This document shows positions 1 through 7,366 of a stretch of 20,339 bases of DNA, piece after piece. The DNA is from Bacteroidales bacterium (GTDB lineage: Bacteria; Bacteroidota; Bacteroidia; Bacteroidales; P3). The stretch covers positions 1 to 20,339 of the forward strand of contig JAITVC010000061.1 in NCBI GenBank assembly GCA_031286005.1, written 5' to 3'. Below the pieces are notes generated by a model, which saw only the letters and a program-made list of their open reading frames with translations, was not told where the DNA came from and did not search any database. Made by a program: the position numbers and the translations under genes. Numbering within the stretch: the stretch's first letter is position 1; the number at the start of each line of letters is the position of its first letter.

Positions 1-972
1 CAGCGTGATGTCTTTCGTATTAGCTTTATTGGCGATAAGTTTTTGGCGTTGTTTTTCGGTTAATTTGTGATGCAGCGGCAAGTTTTTCGGCCATCCGCCG
101 ATGTTGCTTTGGTAGAGTAGCACATTTTCGGCAATGGCTTGCGCATCTGCCGTTCCGTACCATTCATCGGGTTGTTCAAAGACCACATCTTTCCAGTTTT
201 CATCATAAACATTGTCAAGTAACATTTTTTCTAACGGTAATTTTAACCGACGAAGATTTGATATGGCGATAGAAGCCATTCGTTCGGCGCCGTATTCGTT
301 CAAATGTGTATCATCTTTCAAACCGTCGGGATAATTGGAATTTTCTCCCGGCTCAACCCACATGTAGAGTTCCTTTGCTCCATCATCGCCCATTTGCACG
401 AGCAACTTTCTCGACAGCTCGTCCATATCAATCATCGGCACATCCAAATCTTTGGCCAGCTGCCTCACAGCGATGGAGTATTCCTTGTGAGTGTCTATCG
501 GAAGTTTAACGCCTTTGACATAGGTGCGACGAGCAATCGGCGTAAGCAAAACCGGATTTGCACCTTTGCTACGAGCATCGTTCACATACATGGTCAAGAA
601 CGCCTTATAGGTCGTTTGAGGGTCGGTGTAGCGCAGCGAATCTTCCGTCTTTTCATCGTTGTGGCCGAATTGAATGAACACATAATCGCCCGCTTTCAAT
701 TTGTCCATGATAGGTTTCCAACGCCCTTGCTCGAAGAAACTTTTGGAACTTCGGCCGTTCACAGCATGGTTCTCAACAACGACTTTGCTCTCGTCGAAGA
801 ACTCTTGCAGCATCATCGCCCAACCGCGTTCAAGTTTGCCGTCGGTTGTGTCTTTGTTTGCCATTGTAGAATCGCCAATGGTGTAAATCGTGATTGTGTC
901 CGCTTTCGGCGTGTTGGCCAAAAACAGAACGGCCATCAAAATGGCACAGAGGGATAAGATTTTTGGTTTCAT
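1..972 (-). CDS. Secreted rhamnogalacturonan acetylesterase (SGNH/CE12-like) fused to a PL10-type pectate lyase, C-terminus off window
   Basis: The frame is open from the ATG at 970-972 to the left edge (324 codons), so the C-terminus is missing. Residues 1-24 form a signal peptide (Lys, hydrophobic core, Ala-Asp junction), so the product is exported. Residues 25-245 are an SGNH hydrolase: block I GDST (nucleophile Ser35), block II Gly73 (VNGRSS), block III GHND (103-106), block V D-x-x-H (Asp220, His223). This order and the spacing match the CE12 rhamnogalacturonan acetylesterases, which remove acetyl groups from pectin. From about residue 265 a second domain begins, with the N-terminal signature of PL10-type pectate lyases (ENVLLYQSNIGGWPKN, 282-297). 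The fusion would deacetylate and cleave pectin in one secreted chain. It lies 20 bp after the glycosyltransferase gene on the same strand, so it is probably the last visible gene of that transcript. The esterase call is strong. The lyase call rests on about 60 residues. Confidence 0.85.
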   Translation of the reverse strand, partial: MKPKILSLCAILMAVLFLANTPKADTITIYTIGDSTMANKDTTDGKLERGWAMMLQEFFDESKVVVENHAVNGRSSKSFFEQGRWKPIMDKLKAGDYVFIQFGHNDEKTEDSLRYTDPQTTYKAFLTMYVNDARSKGANPVLLTPIARRTYVKGVKLPIDTHKEYSIAVRQLAKDLDVPMIDMDELSRKLLVQMGDDGAKELYMWVEPGENSNYPDGLKDDTHLNEYGAERMASIAISNLRRLKLPLEKMLLDNVYDENWKDVVFEQPDEWYGTADAQAIAENVLLYQSNIGGWPKNLPLHHKLTEKQRQKLIANKANTKDITL

Positions 973-992
973 CTTGAAAGATTTTTGCAAAT

Positions 993-2135
993 TTACGGAT
1001 AATTATTGAGTTTGGCAAACAAAATATCACGAATTTCATCTAAAAGTGTAATCTTGGCCGTTTGAAACGAGAAATCCGAAGGGAGTAACGTGTTGATGCC
1101 TAACACGGTCAAGTTTTGGCTCAATCCTATTTCATCCGATTGCGGATGCTCGGCATGATGACTTTTGAGATATTGCAAAATGCGAAGTCCATCAAATTTC
1201 TCGTGGCAAAACTTTTGAAACTGTGCTTCTGTTTTGGAATTGGCTCTGAACTTTTGAATATCGTCGGACGAAAAATAGCGGCTGAAATCTTGGTAGATGG
1301 CAGCCACCTCATCCCACAGTTTGGGCGAATAAATCGGGTAACTGTTCCAATCGCCATTCACACCTTTGATGAGGGCAGGCCCTGTTCCGAAAAATACACG
1401 GTTGCTCAGTCGGGTGGCGGGGTAAACAACAACCGTGTTCTTGGTTTCCACACGTCCGATTTTACAGAGTTGCTGCAAGAAATAAAAGTCTTCTCCGCTT
1501 TTCTTCGGAGCCATGCCACCCATTTTCCGGTAGGCGCTTATGCGAACGGCTATGGCACTACCCAACGCTGTGAAGGCATACGGACTGCCAATTCTAATCA
1601 GATTGAGATGATAGCAACGCATGTAAATTTCGTAGCGCAACATGGCTCGGTCTTCGGCCTTTCGACCGGTTAGTTTATGATAATAGGGATTGGAGAGGGC
1701 TATCGGCCGGGCGCTTCGACTCCGCTCAGCAACCGGGTACGTGTCTATATTGAAAATCTGATTTACTGATTTAAAATAGGTAGGCGGATATTCGGTATCC
1801 GCATCCAAACTGATGATTATATCTTCGGGATTGGCTATCTCATTAATGGTATCCATCAACAGTTTCCGAGCCCAGCCTACGCCGTGATTTTTGGAATCCC
1901 AACCATGGGTGGATTTATCTATGATGTTAACCTTTGGGAACTGGTTGCGGATGTATGCAATTGTTTGCTGATTTTGTTCAAAGATAAACTGCTTGTCGGC
2001 ATCGTGCTTGTATTCGTCGGGTTGGTTGACACAAACGTACAACGCCTTTGGAGGCAGCGTTTGTGATAAGATTTGCCGAATGGTATGTTCCACATCCGGC
2101 TCGTTCATCACGGGGAGCGCTGCGTAGATGTTCAT
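993..2135 (-). CDS. Family 2 glycosyltransferase (GT-A fold)
   Basis: This is a 380-residue cytoplasmic protein with no membrane segment. It begins with the GT2 strand-1 pattern (IYAALPVMNE, 3-12). It carries the metal-binding DxD as SLDADTEYP (Asp111-Asp113) and an acidic GEDFYFLQQL motif (214-223) in the place of the GT2 catalytic-base ED motif. The acceptor is unknown. The start at 2135 is chosen because its ATG overlaps the ygiQ stop as ATGA, a usual sign of translational coupling. The same frame stays open upstream to 2360, but that part is ygiQ read in another frame and has no GT-like residues. Residues about 134-143 (PVAERSRSAR) look like a small in-frame insertion of a dispersed repeat (see the repeat at 1706-1736). 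The next gene starts 20 bp downstream. Confidence 0.85.
   Translation of the reverse strand: MNIYAALPVMNEPDVEHTIRQILSQTLPPKALYVCVNQPDEYKHDADKQFIFEQNQQTIAYIRNQFPKVNIIDKSTHGWDSKNHGVGWARKLLMDTINEIANPEDIIISLDADTEYPPTYFKSVNQIFNIDTYPVAERSRSARPIALSNPYYHKLTGRKAEDRAMLRYEIYMRCYHLNLIRIGSPYAFTALGSAIAVRISAYRKMGGMAPKKSGEDFYFLQQLCKIGRVETKNTVVVYPATRLSNRVFFGTGPALIKGVNGDWNSYPIYSPKLWDEVAAIYQDFSRYFSSDDIQKFRANSKTEAQFQKFCHEKFDGLRILQYLKSHHAEHPQSDEIGLSQNLTVLGINTLLPSDFSFQTAKITLLDEIRDILFAKLNNYP
1706..1736. repeat. Short dispersed-repeat-like insertion within the glycosyltransferase gene
   Basis: The segment is bounded by CCGG at 1706-1709 and 1733-1736 and contains CTTCGACTCCGCTCAGC. From memory, this core (reverse complement GCTGAGCGGAGTCGAAG) occurs as a dispersed palindromic element in many Bacteroidota genomes. 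Read in the gene it gives the basic stretch AERSRSAR, which does not look like GT2 sequence, placed between the Asp-Thr-Tyr at 131-133 and the Pro-Ile-Ala-Leu at 144-147. The frame is kept. Family membership is recalled, not searched. Confidence 0.5.
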
Positions 2136-3856
2136 CGTTCGGAAGGTCTTTTCCACCAGAAGAACGCCCTGTTCTGATAGCGTTTGTCTTCCGGTTTTTT
2201 GGCACAATACACGTGTTGCTTGGTATATGGGTCGTATCCCGAAAAATAGATTTCGGTGGACAGCGTCATGGGGGTTGGTGTGAAATCTTGAACGGCCTCC
2301 AACTTGTAGCCTAAGTTTTTGGTTTTTTCGGCCAGCGCTATCATGTCGTCTTCGGTGCAACCGGGATGGCTCGAAATGAAATAGGGTATCAATTGTTGGC
2401 GCAACCCTAATTTGAGATTAAGGTCATCAAAATATTTCTTGACTTTCACAAACCGGTCAAATTTCGGCTTGCGCATGAGGTCTAAAACATGTGGTTCGGT
2501 ATGCTCAGGCGCTACTTTGAGGCGTCCCGAAACACAGTTTTGAATCACATAAGCGGCATAATCACGGTCGGGGTTGGTGGATTGTTCGTCGAACAAATCA
2601 TAACGGATGCCGGAGCTGATGAACACTTTTTTTATCTTCGGACGTGTGGCCACCACTCTGTAAAGTGCGAGCAGCGGTTTGTGATCCACATGCAAATTCT
2701 TACAAATATAGGGATGAATGCAGGAATATTTGGTGCAGGTTTTACAAAGAACCTCCGTGCGACCGGTCATCATCCACATGTTGGCCGACGGGCCTCCTAA
2801 ATCCGAAATATGCCCTTTGAAATCTTCCATTTGGGTTATGGCCTCAACCTCTTTCAGAATAGAAGCCTTGCTTCGGCTCACAATCTGTTTGCCTTGATGC
2901 GCCGAAATTGTGCAAAACCCACATCCGCCAAAACATCCTCGATGGATGTTGATTGAATGCCTAATCATCTCATAGGCCGGAATCACACCCCGCTTTTTAT
3001 ATTTTGGGTGTGGCAATCGTGTGAACGGCAAATCGTGGATGGTATCAATTTCTTTAGTGGTCATGGGCGGATAGTGGCCATTCACGACCACGGTTTGCGT
3101 GCCGTGTTTCTGCGTAAGCCTTGTGGGGATTTGTGTGTTGGACACGGTTTCTATCTTACGAAAATTCTCGGCCGATTTCTTAGGCTCTGCCAAACAGGCT
3201 TCATACGACTGCAAATCTTCGTGCATAACTTCGTTGGTAACATACCCGATTTGCAACACATCCTTTTGAATATCCTGCAAAGGGTTTCCTGCGTTGAGCC
3301 GCTTGGCGATTTCAACAATCGGCCTCTCGCCCATTCCATACACCAACAGATCTGCGCCCGATTGAATTAATATCGACGGCATCAATTTATCCTGCCAATA
3401 ATCATAATGCGAAAACCGCCGAAGCGAGGCCTCGATGCCGCCCAGAATAACGGGCGTGTCGGGATACAGCCGTTTGAGGATTTGTGTGTAAACAATCGTC
3501 GGATAATCGGGCCTAAATCCCGCCTCATCGTTCGGCGTGTAGGCATCGTCGCTACGCAAGCGTTTGGCCGCCGTGTAGTGGTTCACCATCGAATCCATCG
3601 AGCCGGCCGTTACGCCAAAAAACAAACGTGGTTTTCCGAATTTCTTGAAATCCCGCAAATCGTCTTTCCAATTCGGCTGCGGCAAAATGGCCACCCTAAA
3701 CCCGTTGCGCTCCAACACCCGGCCAATCACTGCCGAACCAAAACTCGGGTGATCCACATAGGCATCGCCTGTTACAATCACAATATCGACATCAGACCAA
3801 TCTCTTTTGAGGATTTCGTCTTTCGTTATCGGGAGCCAATCGGTTATCGGACGCAT
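2132..3856 (-). CDS. ygiQ: YgiQ family radical SAM protein
   Basis: The 574-residue protein matches the YgiQ family, whose biochemical role is not established. The N-terminal half is a cobalamin-binding-like region (DIVIVTGDAYVDHPSFG at 24-40, PVILGGIEASLRR at 135-147). The radical SAM cluster motif is C-x3-C-x2-C at Cys308, Cys312 and Cys315 (HRGCFGGCGFC), which would bind a 4Fe-4S cluster and S-adenosylmethionine. Later motifs (LKVAPEHTE, PYFISSHPGC) are family hallmarks. It is shorter than E. coli YgiQ (about 740 residues) because the C-terminal extension is absent. It ends shortly after the conserved AFFWWK segment, so it is not truncated. A consensus Bacteroidota promoter lies just upstream, giving a 5' leader of about 16 nt. 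The stop overlaps the next ATG. Confidence 0.93.
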   Translation of the reverse strand: MRPITDWLPITKDEILKRDWSDVDIVIVTGDAYVDHPSFGSAVIGRVLERNGFRVAILPQPNWKDDLRDFKKFGKPRLFFGVTAGSMDSMVNHYTAAKRLRSDDAYTPNDEAGFRPDYPTIVYTQILKRLYPDTPVILGGIEASLRRFSHYDYWQDKLMPSILIQSGADLLVYGMGERPIVEIAKRLNAGNPLQDIQKDVLQIGYVTNEVMHEDLQSYEACLAEPKKSAENFRKIETVSNTQIPTRLTQKHGTQTVVVNGHYPPMTTKEIDTIHDLPFTRLPHPKYKKRGVIPAYEMIRHSINIHRGCFGGCGFCTISAHQGKQIVSRSKASILKEVEAITQMEDFKGHISDLGGPSANMWMMTGRTEVLCKTCTKYSCIHPYICKNLHVDHKPLLALYRVVATRPKIKKVFISSGIRYDLFDEQSTNPDRDYAAYVIQNCVSGRLKVAPEHTEPHVLDLMRKPKFDRFVKVKKYFDDLNLKLGLRQQLIPYFISSHPGCTEDDMIALAEKTKNLGYKLEAVQDFTPTPMTLSTEIYFSGYDPYTKQHVYCAKKPEDKRYQNRAFFWWKRPSER

Positions 3857-3878
3857 AGGTTCGTAAGTTTTAACGGTG

Positions 3879-3909
3879 CAAAGATACGACTTTTTCTTTG
3901 CGTTTCAAA
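3879..3909 (-). promoter_or_regulatory. Bacteroidota promoter for ygiQ
   Basis: On the minus strand a TTTG (-33 element, 3906-3909) is followed after 19 bp by TATCTTTG (-7 element, 3879-3886), matching TTTG-N19/21-TAnnTTTG. The ygiQ ATG is 22 bp downstream of the -7 element. It overlaps a plus-strand promoter. Confidence 0.7.
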
Positions 3910-3926
3910 AATTTTTTGTATCTTTG
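3897..3926 (+). promoter_or_regulatory. Plus-strand Bacteroidota promoter reading into repeat array 1
   Basis: TTTG at 3897-3900, an 18-bp spacer, and TATCTTTG at 3919-3926 make a near-consensus promoter facing away from ygiQ. It interleaves with the ygiQ promoter. The only thing downstream in this direction is a 40-codon reading frame, a hairpin, and array 1, so its transcript would be a short RNA or an antisense RNA to the rdgB 3' end. Confidence 0.5.
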
Positions 3927-3944
3927 CCGAAATTTCTTTGAAAC

Positions 3945-4067
3945 ATGCAACAAACCTACAAACCTAATGCATTGCTATCTTCTGACGTGTCAAAATGTCA
4001 TGAGACTGACATTTTGTCAGGTTTTAGGCTTTCAGAAGCTCGGAAAGTGCCAAGTTGTTCTACATAA
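3945..4067 (+). CDS. Possible 40-residue small protein, unrecognised
   Basis: An ATG at 3945, 18 nt after the plus-strand -7 element, opens a 40-codon frame to TAA at 4065-4067. The peptide begins MQQTYKPNALLSSDVS and has no signal, membrane segment or domain that I recognise. The end of the frame is made of the first unit of array 1, and the middle is made of the hairpin at 3988-4019, so the frame may be accidental. The promoter spacing is the only positive evidence. It could instead be the 5' part of a non-coding RNA. Confidence 0.2.
   Translation: MQQTYKPNALLSSDVSKCHETDILSGFRLSEARKVPSCST
3988..4019. repeat. Inverted repeat (hairpin) ahead of array 1
   Basis: The arms CAAAATGTCA (3991-4000) and TGACATTTTG (4007-4016) are perfectly complementary with a 6-nt loop. 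With one mismatched position the pairing extends outward to 3988-4019. It lacks a following T-run in either direction, so it is not a standard intrinsic terminator. It may be an attenuator or protein-binding palindrome downstream of the plus-strand promoter. Confidence 0.7.
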
Positions 4068-4212
4068 AGGTTTCCGAGAGTTCGGAAAGCACCATGTTGA
4101 CCTACGTGAAGGCTTCCGAAACTCGGAAACTAACATGTAGCCCTACGCGAAGGTTTCCGAAAATTCGGAAACCTTCATGTTGCCCTGCGGGAGACTTTCC
4201 GAAAGTCGGACA
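4027..4212. repeat. Repeat array 1: 41-42 bp palindromic tandem units
   Basis: About 4.5 degenerate units follow each other. The TCGGA marker falls at 4040, 4082, 4123, 4165 and 4206, giving steps of 42, 41, 42 and 41 bp. Each unit has an inverted-repeat core of the form TTTCCGAAA-n-TTCGGAAA followed by a linker resembling CATGTTGnCCTACGnGAA. The first unit is the most diverged. The last one and a half units lie inside the 3' end of rdgB and encode its final residues. The whole unit repeats, so there are no unique spacers as in CRISPR. Confidence 0.9.
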
Positions 4213-4783
4213 GCCATTCCACCATGGCATCTAATGCGCGGCCTCGATGGCTGATTTGATTTTTGAGGTCTAAGGGGAGTTCGGCGAAAGTTTCGGTGTA
4301 GCCATCGGGACGGAAGATGGGGTCGTAGCCAAAACCTTCAGCGCCGTGTTTTTCGGTTAGGATTTGGCCATCCACACGGCCTTCAAAATAATGAACTTGT
4401 CCGTCTAATATTAATGCTATAACGGTTTTGAAGCAGGCTTTGCGGTTGGTTTGTCCTTGCATTTTGGATAGCACTAAATTCATGTTATCTTCAAAAGAGC
4501 ATGGTTCGCCTGCATACCGTGCGGAATATACGCCGGGTTCGCCATTGAGGGCTTCTATTTCGAGGCCTGTATCGTCGGCAAAACAATTTTGTGATACATG
4601 GTCGTACAGGGTTTGTGCTTTTTGCAGGGCATTGGCTTGCAAGGTGTGTCCGGTTTCGGGCAAATCGGCTGAAAAACCAATCTCTGAAAGGCTGACAACT
4701 TGAATGTGGGGATGGATGGTGTGTAATTTTTCTCGCACTTCTTGCAGTTTGTGCGAATTATTTGTGGCAAAAATTAAGGTCAT
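4175..4783 (-). CDS. rdgB: Non-canonical purine NTP pyrophosphatase (RdgB/HAM1)
   Basis: The 202-residue product hydrolyses ITP, dITP and XTP to monophosphates and so keeps deaminated purines out of nucleic acids. Family motifs are all present: FATNNSHKLQE at the N-terminus (substrate-binding Asn and Lys), FADDTGLE (catalytic Asp), GFGYDPIF, and ISHRGRALDA near the end. The usual length is about 190-200 residues. The last roughly ten residues (DFRKVSRRAT) come from repeat array 1, so the natural C-terminus has been extended or replaced by repeat sequence beyond the conserved core. It is transcribed divergently from the membrane protein gene. Its consensus promoter lies within the first codons of that gene. 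Confidence 0.93.
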   Translation of the reverse strand: MTLIFATNNSHKLQEVREKLHTIHPHIQVVSLSEIGFSADLPETGHTLQANALQKAQTLYDHVSQNCFADDTGLEIEALNGEPGVYSARYAGEPCSFEDNMNLVLSKMQGQTNRKACFKTVIALILDGQVHYFEGRVDGQILTEKHGAEGFGYDPIFRPDGYTETFAELPLDLKNQISHRGRALDAMVEWLSDFRKVSRRAT

Positions 4784-4798
4784 GTCAAGATTTTTTTG

Positions 4799-4806
4799 TA
4801 CTTTTG
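4799..4806 (+). promoter_or_regulatory. Promoter -7 element for the membrane protein-era operon
   Basis: TACTTTTG matches TAnnTTTG and ends 21 bp before the ATG at 4828. No clear TTTG lies 19-21 bp upstream, so only half of the promoter is convincing. Its position favours the start at 4828 over an upstream in-frame ATG at 4762. Confidence 0.45.
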
Positions 4807-4827
4807 CAGTCTGTGAACAAATTCGAT

Positions 4828-6450
4828 ATGCAAAGTTACGAAAAAAATCCCACTTTTCAAACCACTAAAACCTATAATTGGTCGATGTATCTAACGGCTT
4901 TGTCGCACGTTGGATTTTGGGTTGCCATTGGGCTAACGACTTGGTTTCATTATTTGCGCACAACCTTTGGCGAGTCAGCTATGGTCTTTTTTAACCTCGT
5001 TAATGCCCCTAATCTTTGGTCGGCCGAAACGTGGCTATCGGCTAATTGGTTTCAAAATGTGTTGACCATTCTGACGGTTAACGGTCAGTGTTCGCTGACT
5101 TTTGTGAGCATGGTGTTTTCGTCGGCACCAATGATTTATACTTATTTGATTTTTATTGTTTGCCGGTATGGATTTAAACAGACGTTTAGCGGGGTGTTTC
5201 TGCTATTGTTGTTGTTGGGTGTGAATTATTCGTTTTTTGGGGCTGTTAATTCGACCTACGACATGCTTTGCACGCTTTATTTCGGATTGGCTTTGATTGT
5301 ATTTATATGCACCAAATATATTGTGAAAACTCATGCGCTGTTTGAATTGGGATTTTTTGGCCTTTTGGCTATTTATACTCAATTATTGCATGGTTCAATA
5401 CCGACTGTGATTGCAGATTCGGCCAACAGCGTGCATGCTTTTTCTCGTTTGAACTATCTGTTGAGCATGGCCATTAACAATTATGTGATTATTGGTTGTA
5501 TGGTGGTTTTTCTGTGTTTGGTATGGTTGGTCAAGAAAGATTATCGAGCATTAGGGGTGTTTGGCGGTTTGGCGGTGGTGCTGTTCTTAATCACATTTAG
5601 ATGTGCGAATATATTGTTTACATTCGATTTTGAACAAATTTATTTGCCTTTGGCGGCGTTGGTTTTGATGGCGATGAACGGCTATGTTTGGGAACCTGCT
5701 CCGCTCAACAAATGGCGGTTGGGTATCATTGGTATTTTACTGTGTTTGTCGATTGGTGGACAATTGCGCATGTTGCCCACATTCGAGAAACGGTTTGCCG
5801 ATGTGCAACGTTTGCAAGAGGCTGCTTTTGCATTTCCATCGGAAAAGATTGCGCTTGCAGAGCATTTCCAAGCTACTTACAAATATATGGATGCCCGATT
5901 TCTGCCGTTTGAAACGGCAGTTATCTCCGGACTTTACAACCTTCCGCCGAAAAGCATTTGGCTTTATCCTACCGATTCGGCTGCGCCAACAGAAGATAAG
6001 TTAACGTCTCTTGTATCCTCGCATACCGACTATTTTCCGTTTTCGGAAACGCAATATACGGTTTTGAATGAGCCTATCATTCCTCGAAAACTGATTTTTG
6101 ATACGGTGTTTGCACCGGATACGGCGGCTGTAACCACTGTTGAAAATCGTTATGCTCTGGGATTTGGATTTGGAAGACTTGAGCAGGGCGACTCTATCCA
6201 TGTTGAGGCTTGGCGCAAAGGCTCGGACTATGGGCATTTGGTTTTGAGCGATGGGCACAATCCGAATATCTTTTGGATGTGCGAACAAACCACCGGCAAA
6301 CCTAATTCGTTCGGGTGGCAGAAACTGTCTTATACGTTTGTCGTAAATCAATCCAAAGAGCCTCTGAAAACATACGTGTGCAATCTTGGCGAAGAAGGAA
6401 GGGAAACTATATTTTTCGGACATCTTTGGGTCAGAATTTGGCGAGAATAA
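4828..6450 (+). CDS. Polytopic membrane protein of unknown function with a C-terminal soluble domain
   Basis: I do not recognise this 540-residue protein. Residues about 20-312 hold roughly nine hydrophobic segments (near 20-42, 90-112, 119-140, 145-165, 172-195, 215-236, 241-258, 268-287 and 296-312). Residues 313-540 are soluble, and the last hundred or so look beta-rich (alternating hydrophobic and polar, many aromatic residues, e.g. SIHVEAWRKG and HLWVRIWRE), possibly a jelly-roll-like domain. The arrangement recalls Bacteroidota inner-membrane proteins with a periplasmic tail, but no catalytic motif is seen. The start at 4828 is chosen because the upstream ATG at 4762 lies inside rdgB and ahead of the likely promoter. 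The stop is 9 bp before era, so the two are probably cotranscribed. Confidence 0.8.
   Translation: MQSYEKNPTFQTTKTYNWSMYLTALSHVGFWVAIGLTTWFHYLRTTFGESAMVFFNLVNAPNLWSAETWLSANWFQNVLTILTVNGQCSLTFVSMVFSSAPMIYTYLIFIVCRYGFKQTFSGVFLLLLLLGVNYSFFGAVNSTYDMLCTLYFGLALIVFICTKYIVKTHALFELGFFGLLAIYTQLLHGSIPTVIADSANSVHAFSRLNYLLSMAINNYVIIGCMVVFLCLVWLVKKDYRALGVFGGLAVVLFLITFRCANILFTFDFEQIYLPLAALVLMAMNGYVWEPAPLNKWRLGIIGILLCLSIGGQLRMLPTFEKRFADVQRLQEAAFAFPSEKIALAEHFQATYKYMDARFLPFETAVISGLYNLPPKSIWLYPTDSAAPTEDKLTSLVSSHTDYFPFSETQYTVLNEPIIPRKLIFDTVFAPDTAAVTTVENRYALGFGFGRLEQGDSIHVEAWRKGSDYGHLVLSDGHNPNIFWMCEQTTGKPNSFGWQKLSYTFVVNQSKEPLKTYVCNLGEEGRETIFFGHLWVRIWRE
4831..4861 (-). promoter_or_regulatory. Bacteroidota promoter for rdgB
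   Basis: On the minus strand TTTG (4858-4861), a 19-bp spacer and TAACTTTG (4831-4838) match the consensus exactly. It lies within codons 2-12 of the divergent membrane protein gene and leaves a leader of about 40 nt before the rdgB ATG. Confidence 0.65.
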
Positions 6451-6459
6451 CTTTTTATT

Positions 6460-7338
6460 ATGCAACATAAATCCGGATTTGTAAACATCATCGGCAATCC
6501 TAATGCCGGGAAATCAACGCTTATGAATGCGTTGGTGGGCGATCAATTATCGATTATCACGCCCAAAGCGCAAACTACACGCCATCGTATCATCGGCATT
6601 TTGAATGATGCCGACTATCAAATTGTGTTTTCGGACACGCCGGGATTGGTCAACCCGCACTACAAACTGCAAGAATCCATGATGACGAGTATAAACAGTG
6701 CGTTGCAAGATGCGGATGTGTTTGTTTTGCTGTCGGATTTGGGTGAGGATTTCAAAAATCAGGATGTTATTGAGAAAATCAAAGCTTCTCAAACGCCGAT
6801 TATTTTGTTGTTGAACAAAATTGACCTTTCTAATCAAGAAACGATTGCGGCTAAAATTGAAGAATGGAAGGAAAAATTGCCTACGGCGCAAATATTGCCT
6901 GTTTCGGCGCTTCATAAATTCAATATCGAGGGTGTGATTGCTATGATTTTGGAACATCTGCCGGAGGCGCCGCCGTTTTATCCGAAAGATGAGGTTTCGG
7001 ATCGGAATTTGAGGTTTTTTGTGTCGGAAATTATTCGTGAGAAGATTTTGTTGCATTATCAAAAGGAGATTCCTTATTCGGTGGAAGTTGTGGTGGATAC
7101 GTATGATGAGGGGGAGGATTTGGATAAAATTCGTGCGTTGATTTATGTGGAACGTGAATCGCAAAAGGCGATTATCATCGGCAATAAAGGGGCTGCGCTG
7201 AAACGTGTGGGCAAAGAGGCTCGTTTGCAAATGGAGAAGTTTCTCGGCAAGAAGGTGTTTTTGGAACTGTTTGTGAAAGTGATGAAGGACTGGCGGGATA
7301 ATGAGAAAATTTTGAAGCGGTTTGGGTATGAACTGTAA
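6460..7338 (+). CDS. era: GTPase Era
   Basis: Era binds the 3' end of 16S rRNA and assists maturation of the small ribosomal subunit. The 292-residue protein has the usual length (about 300). The G motifs appear in order: G1 GNPNAGKST (12-20), G2 Thr39-Thr40 (QTTRHR), G3 DTPG (59-62), G4 NKID (119-122), and G5 SAL. The C-terminal KH domain has the RNA-binding loop IIIGNKGAALKRVGKEAR. It follows the membrane protein gene by 9 bp and has no promoter pattern of its own. An inverted repeat (CTGTAAA at 7333-7339, TTTACAG at 7359-7365) straddles the stop codon, and array 2 begins immediately after. Confidence 0.96.
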   Translation: MQHKSGFVNIIGNPNAGKSTLMNALVGDQLSIITPKAQTTRHRIIGILNDADYQIVFSDTPGLVNPHYKLQESMMTSINSALQDADVFVLLSDLGEDFKNQDVIEKIKASQTPIILLLNKIDLSNQETIAAKIEEWKEKLPTAQILPVSALHKFNIEGVIAMILEHLPEAPPFYPKDEVSDRNLRFFVSEIIREKILLHYQKEIPYSVEVVVDTYDEGEDLDKIRALIYVERESQKAIIIGNKGAALKRVGKEARLQMEKFLGKKVFLELFVKVMKDWRDNEKILKRFGYEL

Positions 7339-7366
7339 ATAACAAAAAAATGGAACTGTTTACAGC

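Noticed and set aside
304..957. 217-codon plus-strand reading frame
   Set aside because: It is antisense to the esterase-lyase gene, which has a signal peptide and all SGNH motifs on the minus strand and is open to the window edge.
2136..2360. N-terminal extension of the glycosyltransferase, or a ygiQ-glycosyltransferase frameshift
   Set aside because: The extension is ygiQ read in another frame and shows no GT2 features. The ATGA overlap at 2132-2135 is a normal coupled junction.
3898..4140. 80-codon plus-strand frame starting at TTG in array 1
   Set aside because: It begins within the promoter -33 element and consists mostly of repeat sequence; an ATG frame at 3945 is a better though still weak candidate.
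4762..4827. Upstream ATG for the membrane protein gene
   Set aside because: It lies in rdgB and ahead of the likely -7 element at 4799-4806; the added residues are not membrane-like or conserved-looking.
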